NCBI RefSeq assembly: GCF_030408435.1
Contig: NZ_CP047046.1
Span: forward strand, 2,338,572-2,402,571
Source: Corynebacterium auriscanis
GTDB lineage: Bacteria; Actinomycetota; Actinomycetes; Mycobacteriales; Mycobacteriaceae
Reading direction: 5' to 3'
DNA: 64,000 nt
Position numbers and translations under genes: made by a program. Each line of letters begins with the position of its first letter. Positions within the stretch are counted from its first letter, which is position 1. The notes beneath the pieces were generated by a model that had not been told where the DNA came from, searched no databases, and saw only the letters and a program-made list of their open reading frames with translations. This document shows, in pieces, positions 9,367 to 17,955 of this stretch.

Positions 9367-10659
9367 ATGCGTTCTATGACCTTGGCCACGGTGTTGGTGG
9401 CGATTTCTGGTTATTTGATCCTCATTGTGGCTTCCCACGCGCTCGGGGAAGCTGACTATGAAATCTTCTTGGTGTACTGGGGTTTCTTCTTCGCCCTTAC
9501 GGGATTGCTAGACGGGTTGATGCAGGAAACTACTCGGGCGGTGACGGCGCGGCGTTCGACTGGTGAGTCCCCGCTGGGCGAGGTCGCTCAGGGAGGTGTG
9601 CCTACGGCAGCTGCACCTCGGGGAGCCCAGCCCATCCGTACTGCGGGGTTTATTGCGCTCGTACTAGGGGTTGGAACGGCGCTGTTAAGCCCACTGTTCA
9701 TCGGCAGCATGTCCCCATCTTCGCCTGTAGCGGGTGCGGCCATGCTCTCTATCGGTCTGGCCAGTTACGCATTCCAAGCCCTAGTGTGTGGATTGCTTTC
9801 CGCGGCCGCGGAATGGAACCGATTCGCCGCCTTGATCACCATTGATTCGGTGTCTCGACTAATACTGGCCGTCCTCGCGTGGGCCATGGGGTGGCATGCG
9901 GTGGCGTTCTTGTTGGTTACCGTATTGGGCGCAGGAACGTGGCTTCTATTCGCCGCAGTTTCTGCCCCCACACGGGCGCTGTTCTCCGAACGGGCCGATA
10001 CGGATCAGGGTGCATTTTTGCAGCGCACCCTTAAGGCGATGGTGGCCAGTGGGGCGAATGCAGTTATCATCACGGGTTTTCCGGTGTTACTGAAATTCAC
10101 GACCGATACCTCTGTTCCTCAGGGTGCGTTGGCCGCCACGATTACCGCAGTCACCCTCACTCGAGCACCAATTTTGGTTCCGTTGCAACGCTTTCAACCG
10201 GCACTGATCGTGCATTTCACGAAAGCACGCGATCGGGTCCTAGCTGCCGCGGCGCTTCCTCTGGGAATCGTCGCCGGCCTGGCTATCGTCGGTGGAGTGG
10301 CCGCCTACTTCCTGGGCCGTCCAATACTTGCGGTGTTCTTCAACGAGGAGCTACTCGTTGCTCCCCTGTGGCTGGGGCTGTTCACGCTGGTATCCGGTGC
10401 GACAGCGATCCTGATGATCACCGGAAGCGCAGCTCTAGCTGCCGAGCGCCACAGCTTGTACTCGGTCGGCTGGGTGATTGCCACTATCGTAGCTATCGGC
10501 GCACTCTTCCTCGACGCCCAGCCGGAACTCCGAGCTCTCCTGGCCCTCGGTATCGGCCCCGTTGTAGGCGCCATCACACACCTTGGTGTCTTAGTTTTTG
10601 CTCGCCGTGATTCCCACGCAACGCCACCGACGGAGGATAAGCAACATGGCCTCGCCTAA
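9367..10659 (+). CDS. Polysaccharide flippase-like membrane protein (MOP/Wzx type)
   Basis: A 430-residue, very hydrophobic protein with roughly 12 predicted membrane segments and a Gly/Ala-rich loop after the second or third (about residues 60-80). Overall it resembles oligosaccharide flippases and lipopolysaccharide biosynthesis proteins, which move lipid-linked sugar units across the membrane. I chose the ATG at 9367, since the longer open frame upstream lies inside the peptidase gene. Two GT2 glycosyltransferases follow, the first overlapping by 14 bp, which supports a role in surface-glycan export. The family call is from hydropathy and context rather than a signature motif. Confidence 0.7.
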   Translation: MRSMTLATVLVAISGYLILIVASHALGEADYEIFLVYWGFFFALTGLLDGLMQETTRAVTARRSTGESPLGEVAQGGVPTAAAPRGAQPIRTAGFIALVLGVGTALLSPLFIGSMSPSSPVAGAAMLSIGLASYAFQALVCGLLSAAAEWNRFAALITIDSVSRLILAVLAWAMGWHAVAFLLVTVLGAGTWLLFAAVSAPTRALFSERADTDQGAFLQRTLKAMVASGANAVIITGFPVLLKFTTDTSVPQGALAATITAVTLTRAPILVPLQRFQPALIVHFTKARDRVLAAAALPLGIVAGLAIVGGVAAYFLGRPILAVFFNEELLVAPLWLGLFTLVSGATAILMITGSAALAAERHSLYSVGWVIATIVAIGALFLDAQPELRALLALGIGPVVGAITHLGVLVFARRDSHATPPTEDKQHGLA

Positions 10660-11563
10660 CACTCCCCAACCCCAGCACATGGATAGCCCAGTTTCTGCGC
10701 TGCTCTCCATCTACCATCGCATCGATCCTCACGACCTCACATGGGCACTGGCGAGCCTGCACCAACAGTCACAGCCGGCCCAGGAAGTTGTGATTGTGCT
10801 AGACGGCCCCGTGGGTGGGGACCTGCGCGGCGTCGTCAAAAAATTTGAGAAAAGCTACCGCAACACCACCCGAGTAGTAGAGCTAGCCCACAACGTCGGG
10901 CTTGCGCGCGCGTTAACGGCTGGATTGCGGGAGTGCTCGCACGACTTAATTGCACGGTTAGATGCCGATGACATCGCCATGCCACAGCGATTCGAGCAGC
11001 AGGTTGCGTTCATGAACATGCACCCTGAGGTGGCAGTGCTAGGAAGCGCACTCGCGGAGTTCCGTTCGGAGGAACTGGCGGACCAACCCGTGCGCGTTGG
11101 AAATATGAACGCGGATCTGTCCACCATTCGACAGTTGCAGACAACCGTTCGCCGCCTGCCGGAAACTCACCGGCAGATCGAACGAGCTGTCAAATTAAAT
11201 TCGCCGATCAATCACCCTTCCGCAATGTTCCGGAAATCGGCAGTAGTCGATGCGGGCGGGTATAGGCATGTGCCATTTATGGAGGATTATGACCTTTGGG
11301 CAAGGATGATCGCAAGGGGAGAAATAATGCATAATGATCCACGTCCCCTCACATGGTTCCGCACTTCGGATCAGATGTTTCAACGTCGCAGCGGTAAGGC
11401 GATGTGGCGAGCCGAAATTTCGATGCAACGCAACCTTGTTCAATACGGGTTAATTGGGTATGCAAGGGCTATTGTGAATTTCAGCCTGCGCAGCGCGTTT
11501 CGCGCGCTACCAACGCCCCTGTTAAGCAAGGCGTACAAGGTCATTTTCCAGCGGTCCCGATAG
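10646..11563 (+). CDS. Glycosyltransferase family 2
   Basis: A 305-residue GT-A fold glycosyltransferase. The N-terminal part has SALLSIYHRIDPHDLTWAL and VVIVLDGP (nucleotide-binding strand), then LIARLDADDIAMPQRFEQQV, in which DADD is the metal-binding DxD region. HVPFMEDYDLWARM carries the acceptor/catalytic ED. The ATG at 10646 follows GGAGG seven bases upstream and overlaps the flippase gene by 14 bp, so the two are translationally close. Donor and acceptor sugars are unknown; the neighbours indicate assembly of a cell-surface glycan or glycolipid. Confidence 0.85.
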   Translation: MASPNTPQPQHMDSPVSALLSIYHRIDPHDLTWALASLHQQSQPAQEVVIVLDGPVGGDLRGVVKKFEKSYRNTTRVVELAHNVGLARALTAGLRECSHDLIARLDADDIAMPQRFEQQVAFMNMHPEVAVLGSALAEFRSEELADQPVRVGNMNADLSTIRQLQTTVRRLPETHRQIERAVKLNSPINHPSAMFRKSAVVDAGGYRHVPFMEDYDLWARMIARGEIMHNDPRPLTWFRTSDQMFQRRSGKAMWRAEISMQRNLVQYGLIGYARAIVNFSLRSAFRALPTPLLSKAYKVIFQRSR

Positions 11564-11654
11564 AACCCTGGGTTTGCTCCCAGTACAACACGGGGAGCCC
11601 AAGAGACTCACACGCCTAACAATTACAACTCCCGCCTCACGAGAAAGCCCCTAT

Positions 11655-12368
11655 ATGAATCAGCCGATAGCGCCCACCGACGGCGACCATCGCGATGTCT
11701 GGTTGGTCATACCTTGTTATAACGAAGGATCGGTCATTGGTGATGTTATCTCCCAGGCCCGAAAAACTTTCACGAATATTGTTGCGGTCAATGATGGCTC
11801 TACAGACAATTCAGCGGACGCTATCCAGGCCGCGGGAGCGCACCTGATCAATCACCCTGTCAATTTGGGGCAGGGCGCGGCCCTGCAAACCGGCATTGAA
11901 TACGCACGGAACCAACCTGGCGCCAAATATTTTGTGACATTCGACGCCGATGGGCAGCACCAGGTGAAAGACGTACTTCACATGTTGGAGAGGCTGCGCC
12001 ACGAACCGGTGGACATTATCACTGGAACACGGTTTGGTGGGCAGAAGAATTCTCAAGTCCCGTGGTTAAAACGGTTTGCACTCAAAACTGTTGTGCTGTT
12101 GTCCCCCGTAAGTCGGAAGCTAGGCTTAACCGATGCACACAATGGCTTGCGCGTGTTCAATAAAACCGTCGCCGACGGTTTAAATTTGCGAATGAATGGC
12201 ATGAGCCATGCCAGCGAGATTGTGAAATCCATCGTGGAGAATAATTGGCGCGTAAGCGAGGAACCGGTGGATATTCTGTACACCGAATACTCCATGAGCA
12301 AGGGCCAGAGCTTGCTCAATGGGGTTAATATTCTGGCCGATGGCTTAATCGCGAGGAAGTTACCTTGA
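11655..12368 (+). CDS. Glycosyltransferase family 2, polyprenol-phosphate sugar synthase-like
   Basis: A 237-residue GT2 enzyme of the dolichyl-/polyprenyl-phosphate mannosyl- or glucosyltransferase type: WLVIPCYNEGSVIGDV, VAVNDGSTDNSADAI and VTFDADGQHQVKDVL, the last with the DxD motif. Such enzymes make polyprenyl-phosphate-linked sugars used as donors outside the membrane. It has no C-terminal membrane helices, but the next gene encodes a small DUF2304 membrane protein whose start codon overlaps its stop; this pairing is common and suggests the two act together (inference). The longer upstream frame was not used because it lacks homology; the Shine-Dalgarno sequence before 11655 is weak. 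Confidence 0.85.
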   Translation: MNQPIAPTDGDHRDVWLVIPCYNEGSVIGDVISQARKTFTNIVAVNDGSTDNSADAIQAAGAHLINHPVNLGQGAALQTGIEYARNQPGAKYFVTFDADGQHQVKDVLHMLERLRHEPVDIITGTRFGGQKNSQVPWLKRFALKTVVLLSPVSRKLGLTDAHNGLRVFNKTVADGLNLRMNGMSHASEIVKSIVENNWRVSEEPVDILYTEYSMSKGQSLLNGVNILADGLIARKLP

Positions 12369-12772
12369 TGCTCGAAACCCTATTGATTCAAATTTTTCTA
12401 CTTCTTGCCGTCGTTGGGCTGGCCCTATATTTCTTGTCCAACCGGCGGAAGGCTAGAGCGAGGGCTGGGGTGAAAATAGGGTTCGTCATCTTCGTTCTCG
12501 CCACCATCTGGGCAATCTTGCGCCCTGATGACCTCACTGTGGTTGCACAGTGGGTCGGCGTTTCGCGAGGGACGGATTTACTACTGTACGTGCTGGTGGT
12601 GGCATTCATGTTTACCACCCTTTCCACGTATATCCGCTTCCGCGAATTAGAGCTCCGCTATGCCCGCCTGGCGCGTGCCGTGGCCTTGCAAAATCCGGTC
12701 ACACCCCACGGCGATGAGGAAGGCTCTCACGGGAACCCCGTGGTCAACCCCGTGGACAAGCCCGAAAACTAA
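12368..12772 (+). CDS. DUF2304 small membrane protein
   Basis: A 134-residue protein with three predicted membrane helices (about residues 3-22, 33-50 and 68-88) and an amphipathic tail RFRELELRYARLARAVAL, the pattern of DUF2304. These proteins are found next to polyprenol-phosphate glycosyltransferases and are thought to help anchor or activate them; no enzymatic function is known. The ATG overlaps the TGA of the glycosyltransferase gene. The last about 30 residues are polar and probably disordered. Confidence 0.8.
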   Translation: MLETLLIQIFLLLAVVGLALYFLSNRRKARARAGVKIGFVIFVLATIWAILRPDDLTVVAQWVGVSRGTDLLLYVLVVAFMFTTLSTYIRFRELELRYARLARAVALQNPVTPHGDEEGSHGNPVVNPVDKPEN

Positions 12773-12781
12773 CCCAGCTCG

Positions 12782-13501
12782 TTATTCGTTCAGCGACCGA
12801 TCCATGCCCCACACTAGAATCTCCCCCTGGCCGCTGACTGGTAAGTCCGCATCCAGATTCCTACACCGCAGCACGTCCCCCTCAGCGAGATCATAATCAC
12901 CAGCCTGCACATTCCCATTCACCACAAAAAGGTGCACAAAAGGAGCACCGGGAACCGCCACCCGATTGGCGGATCCATGCAACCGAGCCACATACATCCT
13001 GGCTCCAGCGGTATTGATCTGCAGCGGAGCGCCTTCACCTGCGACCGTCACTAACCCGCCTGCATCGAGCGCAGCGTTGAAGTCATAACTGTGGTGGCTG
13101 GGTGAGGCATTGGGAATGTCTGTGGGCAACCAGCATTGGATCACTCGCAGAAACGAGCCACTGGAGTATCCGTTGGCATTAACCTCTGCATGGTTAACCC
13201 CAGAGCCAGCTGTGATAGCCTGCGCCATCCCCGCACGCACTATAGTTTCCTCTTCAGCACCCGAATCTCGATGCCGTACCGCGCCTTTCACAATCCATGA
13301 GACGATTTCAACGTCCTTGTGAAAGTGCATATCAAAGCCCTCGCCTGGCGAAACCACATCATCGTTGTGCACCATGAGCAAGCCGAATGCGTTTGCGACG
13401 AGATCGAAGTTTCCCGTGGCAGGAAATGACTGCCGAGATACGATGTCTCCACCGGGCCACGTATGCCGAGCAGACGACGGAATAAAATCAAAACTAGTCA
13501 T
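12782..13501 (-). CDS. Pirin-like bicupin protein
   Basis: A 239-residue protein of the short pirin/YhaK group. The N-terminal cupin has the metal-binding pattern GFDMHFHKDVEIVSWIVKG (the H-x-H and E of the first cupin motif) and later SGVNHAEVN. This matches pirins with quercetinase-like metal sites, but no substrate is known. It is convergent with the DUF2304 gene, leaving only nine bases between the two stop codons, and follows the MFS gene in the same direction, nine bases downstream. Confidence 0.85.
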   Translation of the reverse strand: MTSFDFIPSSARHTWPGGDIVSRQSFPATGNFDLVANAFGLLMVHNDDVVSPGEGFDMHFHKDVEIVSWIVKGAVRHRDSGAEEETIVRAGMAQAITAGSGVNHAEVNANGYSSGSFLRVIQCWLPTDIPNASPSHHSYDFNAALDAGGLVTVAGEGAPLQINTAGARMYVARLHGSANRVAVPGAPFVHLFVVNGNVQAGDYDLAEGDVLRCRNLDADLPVSGQGEILVWGMDRSLNE

Positions 13502-13510
13502 GCAGCTTCC

Positions 13511-14743
13511 TTAACTCTGACCGGATATCTTTTCTTCGGGAAGAAACCGCTGGCCCACGGCAGAAACAAGAACCAAGCTGATTGCCGCGATGACCACGCC
13601 CACACCCAACATCATTTCATAGGTGAACCACTGATTGAGTTTGGTGAGAATCATTGGGAAGAAGAAACCCAGATAGGTGAAAGCATAGAAAACTGCCGTC
13701 AGCCCACCCAGATCATCCGGGCCCGCCAGCCGTTGCACTTCCGTTAGCCCGGTGATCATACACACACCGTAGGCAGTGCCCAAGATGACCGCCGCGATAG
13801 CTGCGCCTACGAGAGAGCGGCTTTGCGCTGTCCATACAGCTAGAGCCATTCCGACGATGATCAGCACCAATCCCAGCTGCTGACCCATTACTCCACGTCC
13901 ACGCAGATAGAGGTTGCTAATCTGCTGCACACCGAAGCCAAAAGTCAGTGCCACCATCGTGATCGCAGCCGAAAACGCGATGGGAATTGAAACCCTATCT
14001 TGGGTGAGAGACGGCAAGATCGCGTAGGCTACTCCGGCGCACCCGAACACCCAAGGTGCGATGGGCAAGACAGCCAGCAAAAAGCGGGGATGCAATGCCG
14101 TTGGGGTGGCGATATCGGACCAAAAACTTCCTTTGACCTTCAAGTGGGCACTCTGCCGCGTCTCAGGCACGCCGGCGAGCCCGACCATGCTCACCAAGGC
14201 CAAAAAGATATGGACCAGATACGGGGTCTTACCCGGTGCCGGCCCCCATTGGGCCAATACGCCAGCCACTAGTGCGCCCAGGGCAAACCCTGCCGTCAGG
14301 GACATCGTCGCCCGGCGAGCACCAGCTCCAGGCGTGGCATTTCGGTCAAAGGCTGGCGTAGATAGCTCTTTGATCCACGAACCGCCCGCGGTCATCGCTA
14401 TGCCAATAGCGATTCCGGAGAGGACGCGCCCCAAAAAGATGAGTGGCGAATTTGTCTCCCCAACCGCAATCAGAATACTGCCCACCAAGGCAACGACAGG
14501 TGCTGGGAACATGACTAACCGGCGACCAAACCTGTCCGAAAGCGGGCCGGAGATCAACAGGCTAATGGCGATGCCGGCGGCATAGCTTGCCAAGAGGGCA
14601 TCGACGAAGACGTTGCCAAACACGTTTTCCCCACGGTAGTAAACCATCATTGGGGTGAATTCGTTGCCGCCCCACGCCACAGCAAAGACGGCGAAGGCGA
14701 TGAATTTCCAGTAATTGCGCGCAGCCATTCGATTCGAAGCCAT
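13511..14743 (-). CDS. Major facilitator superfamily transporter
   Basis: A 410-residue transporter with about 12 membrane helices. The loop 2-3 signature is present as ISGPLSDRFGRRLVMF (about residues 66-81). The segment RVLSGIAIGIAMTAGGSWIKEL resembles the helix 4-5 region of drug and sugar exporters, so efflux is a reasonable but unproven guess. I took the start at 14743 (MASNRMAARNYWKF) because the first helix follows directly; an upstream TTG/ATG would add 45 residues without homology. The pirin gene follows nine bases downstream and may be co-transcribed. Confidence 0.85.
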   Translation of the reverse strand: MASNRMAARNYWKFIAFAVFAVAWGGNEFTPMMVYYRGENVFGNVFVDALLASYAAGIAISLLISGPLSDRFGRRLVMFPAPVVALVGSILIAVGETNSPLIFLGRVLSGIAIGIAMTAGGSWIKELSTPAFDRNATPGAGARRATMSLTAGFALGALVAGVLAQWGPAPGKTPYLVHIFLALVSMVGLAGVPETRQSAHLKVKGSFWSDIATPTALHPRFLLAVLPIAPWVFGCAGVAYAILPSLTQDRVSIPIAFSAAITMVALTFGFGVQQISNLYLRGRGVMGQQLGLVLIIVGMALAVWTAQSRSLVGAAIAAVILGTAYGVCMITGLTEVQRLAGPDDLGGLTAVFYAFTYLGFFFPMILTKLNQWFTYEMMLGVGVVIAAISLVLVSAVGQRFLPEEKISGQS

Positions 14744-14909
14744 GGCTATGATTTTAAGCCCTGCTCCTCCACGCGGGAACAGGAACCAAGGATCCGAAAA
14801 TATTTTGCCGATCAAAGCGCATGGTGAGAGGCCATACACAGCGCATTTACCACGCACAGTATATTTAAAAATAACCACTTCGCCAGAGGCGCGCTTGTAC
14901 AGTGGGGTT

Positions 14910-17132
14910 ATGTCACAACACTCTCAACCTAAGGACCTGGGTGCTTCCAACTTGACCGATGGAAGCATCGCAGATGAAGAGAACATCACCACGGCGCAGA
15001 CCGAAGGAACCCAAACCGACGTCACGGATAACGACACTTCGGTGGAGAAGAAGGCTCGGAATCGAGATATCCGCCGTTCCAAGTCGGCCCCCGACACACT
15101 GAACTCCGCCCCCAGCGATAGCTTACGGGACCACGTCACGAAGGAAATCCAGAAAGTCCTCGATGGTGAGTTTCCCGAGGCGCGCGAGCGCATCCGTCAG
15201 GACGTCCTCGCTAACCCAGACGCACTGCCTGTGTACGATCAGGATCTAGAAGGCTCGCGAGCTCACACCACTGGCCAATTGCAGATGGTTCTAGAGTCTA
15301 AGCTGCCCCATGGCGCATTTCGCACGGACCAAGGTGGAACTGGGGAAACCGGCCAAACCCTGACATCCATTGAAATGCTCGGTCACATCGACCTGTCCCT
15401 CATGGTGAAGGCGGGTGTGCAATGGGGCCTGTTCGGTGGCGCCGTTGGCAACTTGGGCACCGAGCGCCATGCAGAGCTGGTTAAGGACCTCATCGAACTC
15501 CGCGCGCTGGGTTGCTTCGCCATGACCGAGCGCGGGCATGGCTCCGACGTGCAGTCTTTGGAGACCACCGCGACCTACGATCCTGAGACCCAAGAGTTCA
15601 TCATCAACTCCCCCACCGCCTCGTCCGAGAAGTGGTACATCGGCAATGCCGCACGCGACGGCCGCTTCGCGGCTGTATTCTGCCAGCTGTACACCCCAGG
15701 TGTCGAGGAATCCCACGGCGTGCACTGCATCGTGGCCCGGATTCGTGAAGATGACGGTTCCGCTATCGCGGGCGTTCGCTTGGGCGACCACGGTTACAAG
15801 GGCGGCCTCAAGGGCGTGGACAATGGCACGCTGAGCTTCGACAATTACCGGGTTCCTCGCGAGAATCTTTTGAACCGCTTCGCAGATGTAGACGCGGAAG
15901 GCAATTACTCCTCCCCCATCGAGAATCCGAACCGTCGTTTCTTCACCATGCTGAGTGCGCTGGTTCGCGGCCGCGTAACGGTAGGTGCAGCTGCAGCCTC
16001 GGCGGCACGCACCGCACTGGGTATTGGTGTGAACTACGCGAACATTCGCCGTCAGTTCGCCGCGGATGATTCCTTGCCGGAAAAGCGCCTGATCGAGCAC
16101 CGCCAGCACCGTCTGCGCCTGATCCCGCGCGTGGCTCGCGCCTATGCATTGCAGCTGGCGACGAACAACCTGATCTCCCGTGTGCACGAATTGGATCAGC
16201 TGGGCTTGGACCCCACGAACATGACCAAGGAACAGCAGTCCGACCAGCGTGAGGTGGAGGCGCACGCTGCTGCACTAAAGGCTGCTAACACCGCGCATGC
16301 CACAGATACGATTCAGGAGATGCGTGAAGCGTGCGGTGGTGCAGGCTACATGGCGGAAAACTTATTGACCACGCTGAAGGCTGATTCGGACATCTTCACC
16401 ACCTTCGAGGGCGACAACGTGGTGATGCTGCAGCTGGCGGCAAAAGAGCTAATGACCGGTTTCGCCCGTGAGGTCGGTTCCCTGCGCCCCATGGAAATGG
16501 TGCGTTTCGGGCTCGATAACTTCAGCACTTTGCTGCGTCGCCGGACCGCCGCGGATGCTTTGATCCAGAACCTCGTGGATACTTTCACCGATACCGAGGA
16601 AACAAGCCTGTTCGACCCAAGTTTCCAGGTCAAGCTGATCGAGGAGCGCGAAAATCGTTTGATGCTTTCTCTGGCTCGACGCCTCCGTCCTGCGAAGAAG
16701 ATGGACATTAGTGAGGCAGCGAAGGTTGTCGACGGCGCGCAGGATCACCTCATCTCGGTCGCGTGGGCACACGTCGATCGCATTTTGTTTGAGGCGCTGC
16801 TAGAAGCTGAGTCCAAGGTGGAATCCGAGGATGCTCGTCGCGTGTTCGAGCAGGTCCGTCACGTATTCTTCCTTGACATGATTCGGACCAATGCCGCGTG
16901 GTACTTGGAGCAGAATTTGCTCACGGGCACCCGCACCAAGGCGGCGCGCGCAGCCTTGAATGACCTGGTGGATTCGCTCGGCCCATGGTCCAAACCGCTG
17001 GTGGATGCGTTCGGTATCCCTGACAACATCCTCAACGTGACGTTGATGGAAAATCCGGAAAACCTCACGCCGAAGTACCAAACCAGCCCGGCGGCAGGAC
17101 AATCGGGCACGAAAGAGGCCGAGGATCAGTAG
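14910..17132 (+). CDS. Acyl-CoA dehydrogenase / acyl-CoA oxidase-like flavoenzyme
   Basis: A 740-residue enzyme, about twice the length of ordinary acyl-CoA dehydrogenases and close to acyl-CoA oxidases. Residues 1-60 are Ser/Thr/Asp-rich and probably disordered. The dehydrogenase core follows: GCFAMTERGHGSDVQSLET (FAD/substrate strand), LSALVRGRVTVGAAAASAA, and ACGGAGYMAENLLTTLKADS with TTFEGDNVVMLQLA, where EGD lies in the region of the catalytic Glu. A 250-residue helical C-terminal extension completes it. It should take electrons from the alpha-beta bond of an acyl-CoA (fatty-acid beta-oxidation). TACAGT ends six bases before the ATG with no ribosome-binding site, so the mRNA may be leaderless. 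A strong terminator follows. Confidence 0.88.
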   Translation: MSQHSQPKDLGASNLTDGSIADEENITTAQTEGTQTDVTDNDTSVEKKARNRDIRRSKSAPDTLNSAPSDSLRDHVTKEIQKVLDGEFPEARERIRQDVLANPDALPVYDQDLEGSRAHTTGQLQMVLESKLPHGAFRTDQGGTGETGQTLTSIEMLGHIDLSLMVKAGVQWGLFGGAVGNLGTERHAELVKDLIELRALGCFAMTERGHGSDVQSLETTATYDPETQEFIINSPTASSEKWYIGNAARDGRFAAVFCQLYTPGVEESHGVHCIVARIREDDGSAIAGVRLGDHGYKGGLKGVDNGTLSFDNYRVPRENLLNRFADVDAEGNYSSPIENPNRRFFTMLSALVRGRVTVGAAAASAARTALGIGVNYANIRRQFAADDSLPEKRLIEHRQHRLRLIPRVARAYALQLATNNLISRVHELDQLGLDPTNMTKEQQSDQREVEAHAAALKAANTAHATDTIQEMREACGGAGYMAENLLTTLKADSDIFTTFEGDNVVMLQLAAKELMTGFAREVGSLRPMEMVRFGLDNFSTLLRRRTAADALIQNLVDTFTDTEETSLFDPSFQVKLIEERENRLMLSLARRLRPAKKMDISEAAKVVDGAQDHLISVAWAHVDRILFEALLEAESKVESEDARRVFEQVRHVFFLDMIRTNAAWYLEQNLLTGTRTKAARAALNDLVDSLGPWSKPLVDAFGIPDNILNVTLMENPENLTPKYQTSPAAGQSGTKEAEDQ

Positions 17133-17190
17133 CTAGCGCAGTTAGATCCCCTGTTACAGGAGATCCTGTGTACTAGCTTCTCCCCTCGTG

Positions 17191-17226
17191 AACTCCCCAC
17201 CGTCAGCTACGGTGGGGAGTTTTTTC
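17191..17226 (+). terminator. Rho-independent terminator of the acyl-CoA dehydrogenase gene
   Basis: ACTCCCCACC (17192-17201) pairs perfectly with GGTGGGGAGT (17211-17220) across a nine-base spacer and is followed by TTTTTCC. Confidence 0.92.
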
Positions 17227-17297
17227 CGTAGCCTTGACACCATGACCTCACCCGCCTATGCGATAGCGCCTACAGGCTGTTTTATTTAGTGCATTCT

Positions 17298-17471
17298 ATG
17301 AAGGAACGTGGCCTTAAGCGCTTCATCCGCGCTGTGCCCCTCCTACTACCAATGGATACCCTCTCTGGAATGTGGATCGCATTGGTCACGCCCGCTCCGT
17401 TGGGCCTGTCAGTACCGCTAGCACAATCGATGACGAAAGACTCAGTGACGACAGAACATGACATTGCCTAG
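17298..17471 (+). CDS. Small ORF, unrecognised (57 residues), possible gene remnant
   Basis: A 57-residue frame lying alone between the terminator at 17226 and the next gene. It reads like real protein: a basic start MKERGLKRFIRAV, a hydrophobic middle (LLLPMDTLSGMWIALV, then PAPLGLSVPL) and a polar end SMTKDSVTTEHDIA. A GTG at 17289 would add three residues. There is no Shine-Dalgarno sequence. I do not recognise the family. It may be a small membrane-associated protein or the surviving N-terminus of a longer lost gene. Confidence 0.35.
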   Translation: MKERGLKRFIRAVPLLLPMDTLSGMWIALVTPAPLGLSVPLAQSMTKDSVTTEHDIA

Positions 17472-17519
17472 GTAGCTGGCCGAAACACTCACCCGATGTA
17501 GCTGGGTAGACTATCGGTT

Positions 17520-17831
17520 ATGAATCCCATCATCGCGCGTCTAAAGAACTCTGCCCTAACTTTCCCGCAGGTCCATGCCCCTGTGTTGGCCGGGGCGTTG
17601 GTTCGCTCGCTGACCGGCGGCAGCGGTAAGTCGGGCGCCGCTAGCGCTTCTTTTGATTCCGACGCCGTCTACCGCAGCCCCGCCCTCAGCATCGGTCAAC
17701 CGGGCCAGCGCTACGCCCCGCAGTATCCTTCCAGCGGGCGCACCAACGGTATCGTCGCAGCTCAGGCTGCCGCGGCACGCCCCGCTCCAGCTTTTGAGCT
17801 GGAGCGGGCGATCGTCGACGTAGATCATTAG
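17520..17831 (+). CDS. Hypothetical protein (103 residues)
   Basis: A 103-residue protein beginning MNPIIARLKNSALTFPQ, with a helical first half and a Gly/Ser/Ala-rich second half (GGSGKSGAASASF; QAAAARPAPAF). No membrane segment, signal peptide or catalytic motif is visible, and I do not recognise a named family. No competing ORF on the other strand has a recognisable family. It is convergent with the diacylglycerol-kinase-like gene. Confidence 0.55.
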   Translation: MNPIIARLKNSALTFPQVHAPVLAGALVRSLTGGSGKSGAASASFDSDAVYRSPALSIGQPGQRYAPQYPSSGRTNGIVAAQAAAARPAPAFELERAIVDVDH

Positions 17832-17860
17832 CCCCCAACTGCACATCCGCGGCTGGGGGC
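17831..17860. terminator. Hairpin between convergent genes
   Basis: GCCCCCA (17831-17837) pairs with TGGGGGC (17854-17860) directly after the stop codon of the 103-residue ORF. There is no T-run on either strand, so its activity as a terminator is uncertain. Confidence 0.3.
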
Positions 17861-17955
17861 CCGGGGTGGCGTCGGTTGAAAGAAGTGACCACGACCCCAG
17901 GGGTAGCCACGGTTTTGGGCCGCGGGTTGAGGGAGTCAAAAGGCTCGTGGGACCG

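Noticed and set aside
15291..16265. 324-residue minus-strand ORF inside the large ACAD gene
   Set aside because: Antisense shadow; the ACAD motifs are continuous on the plus strand.
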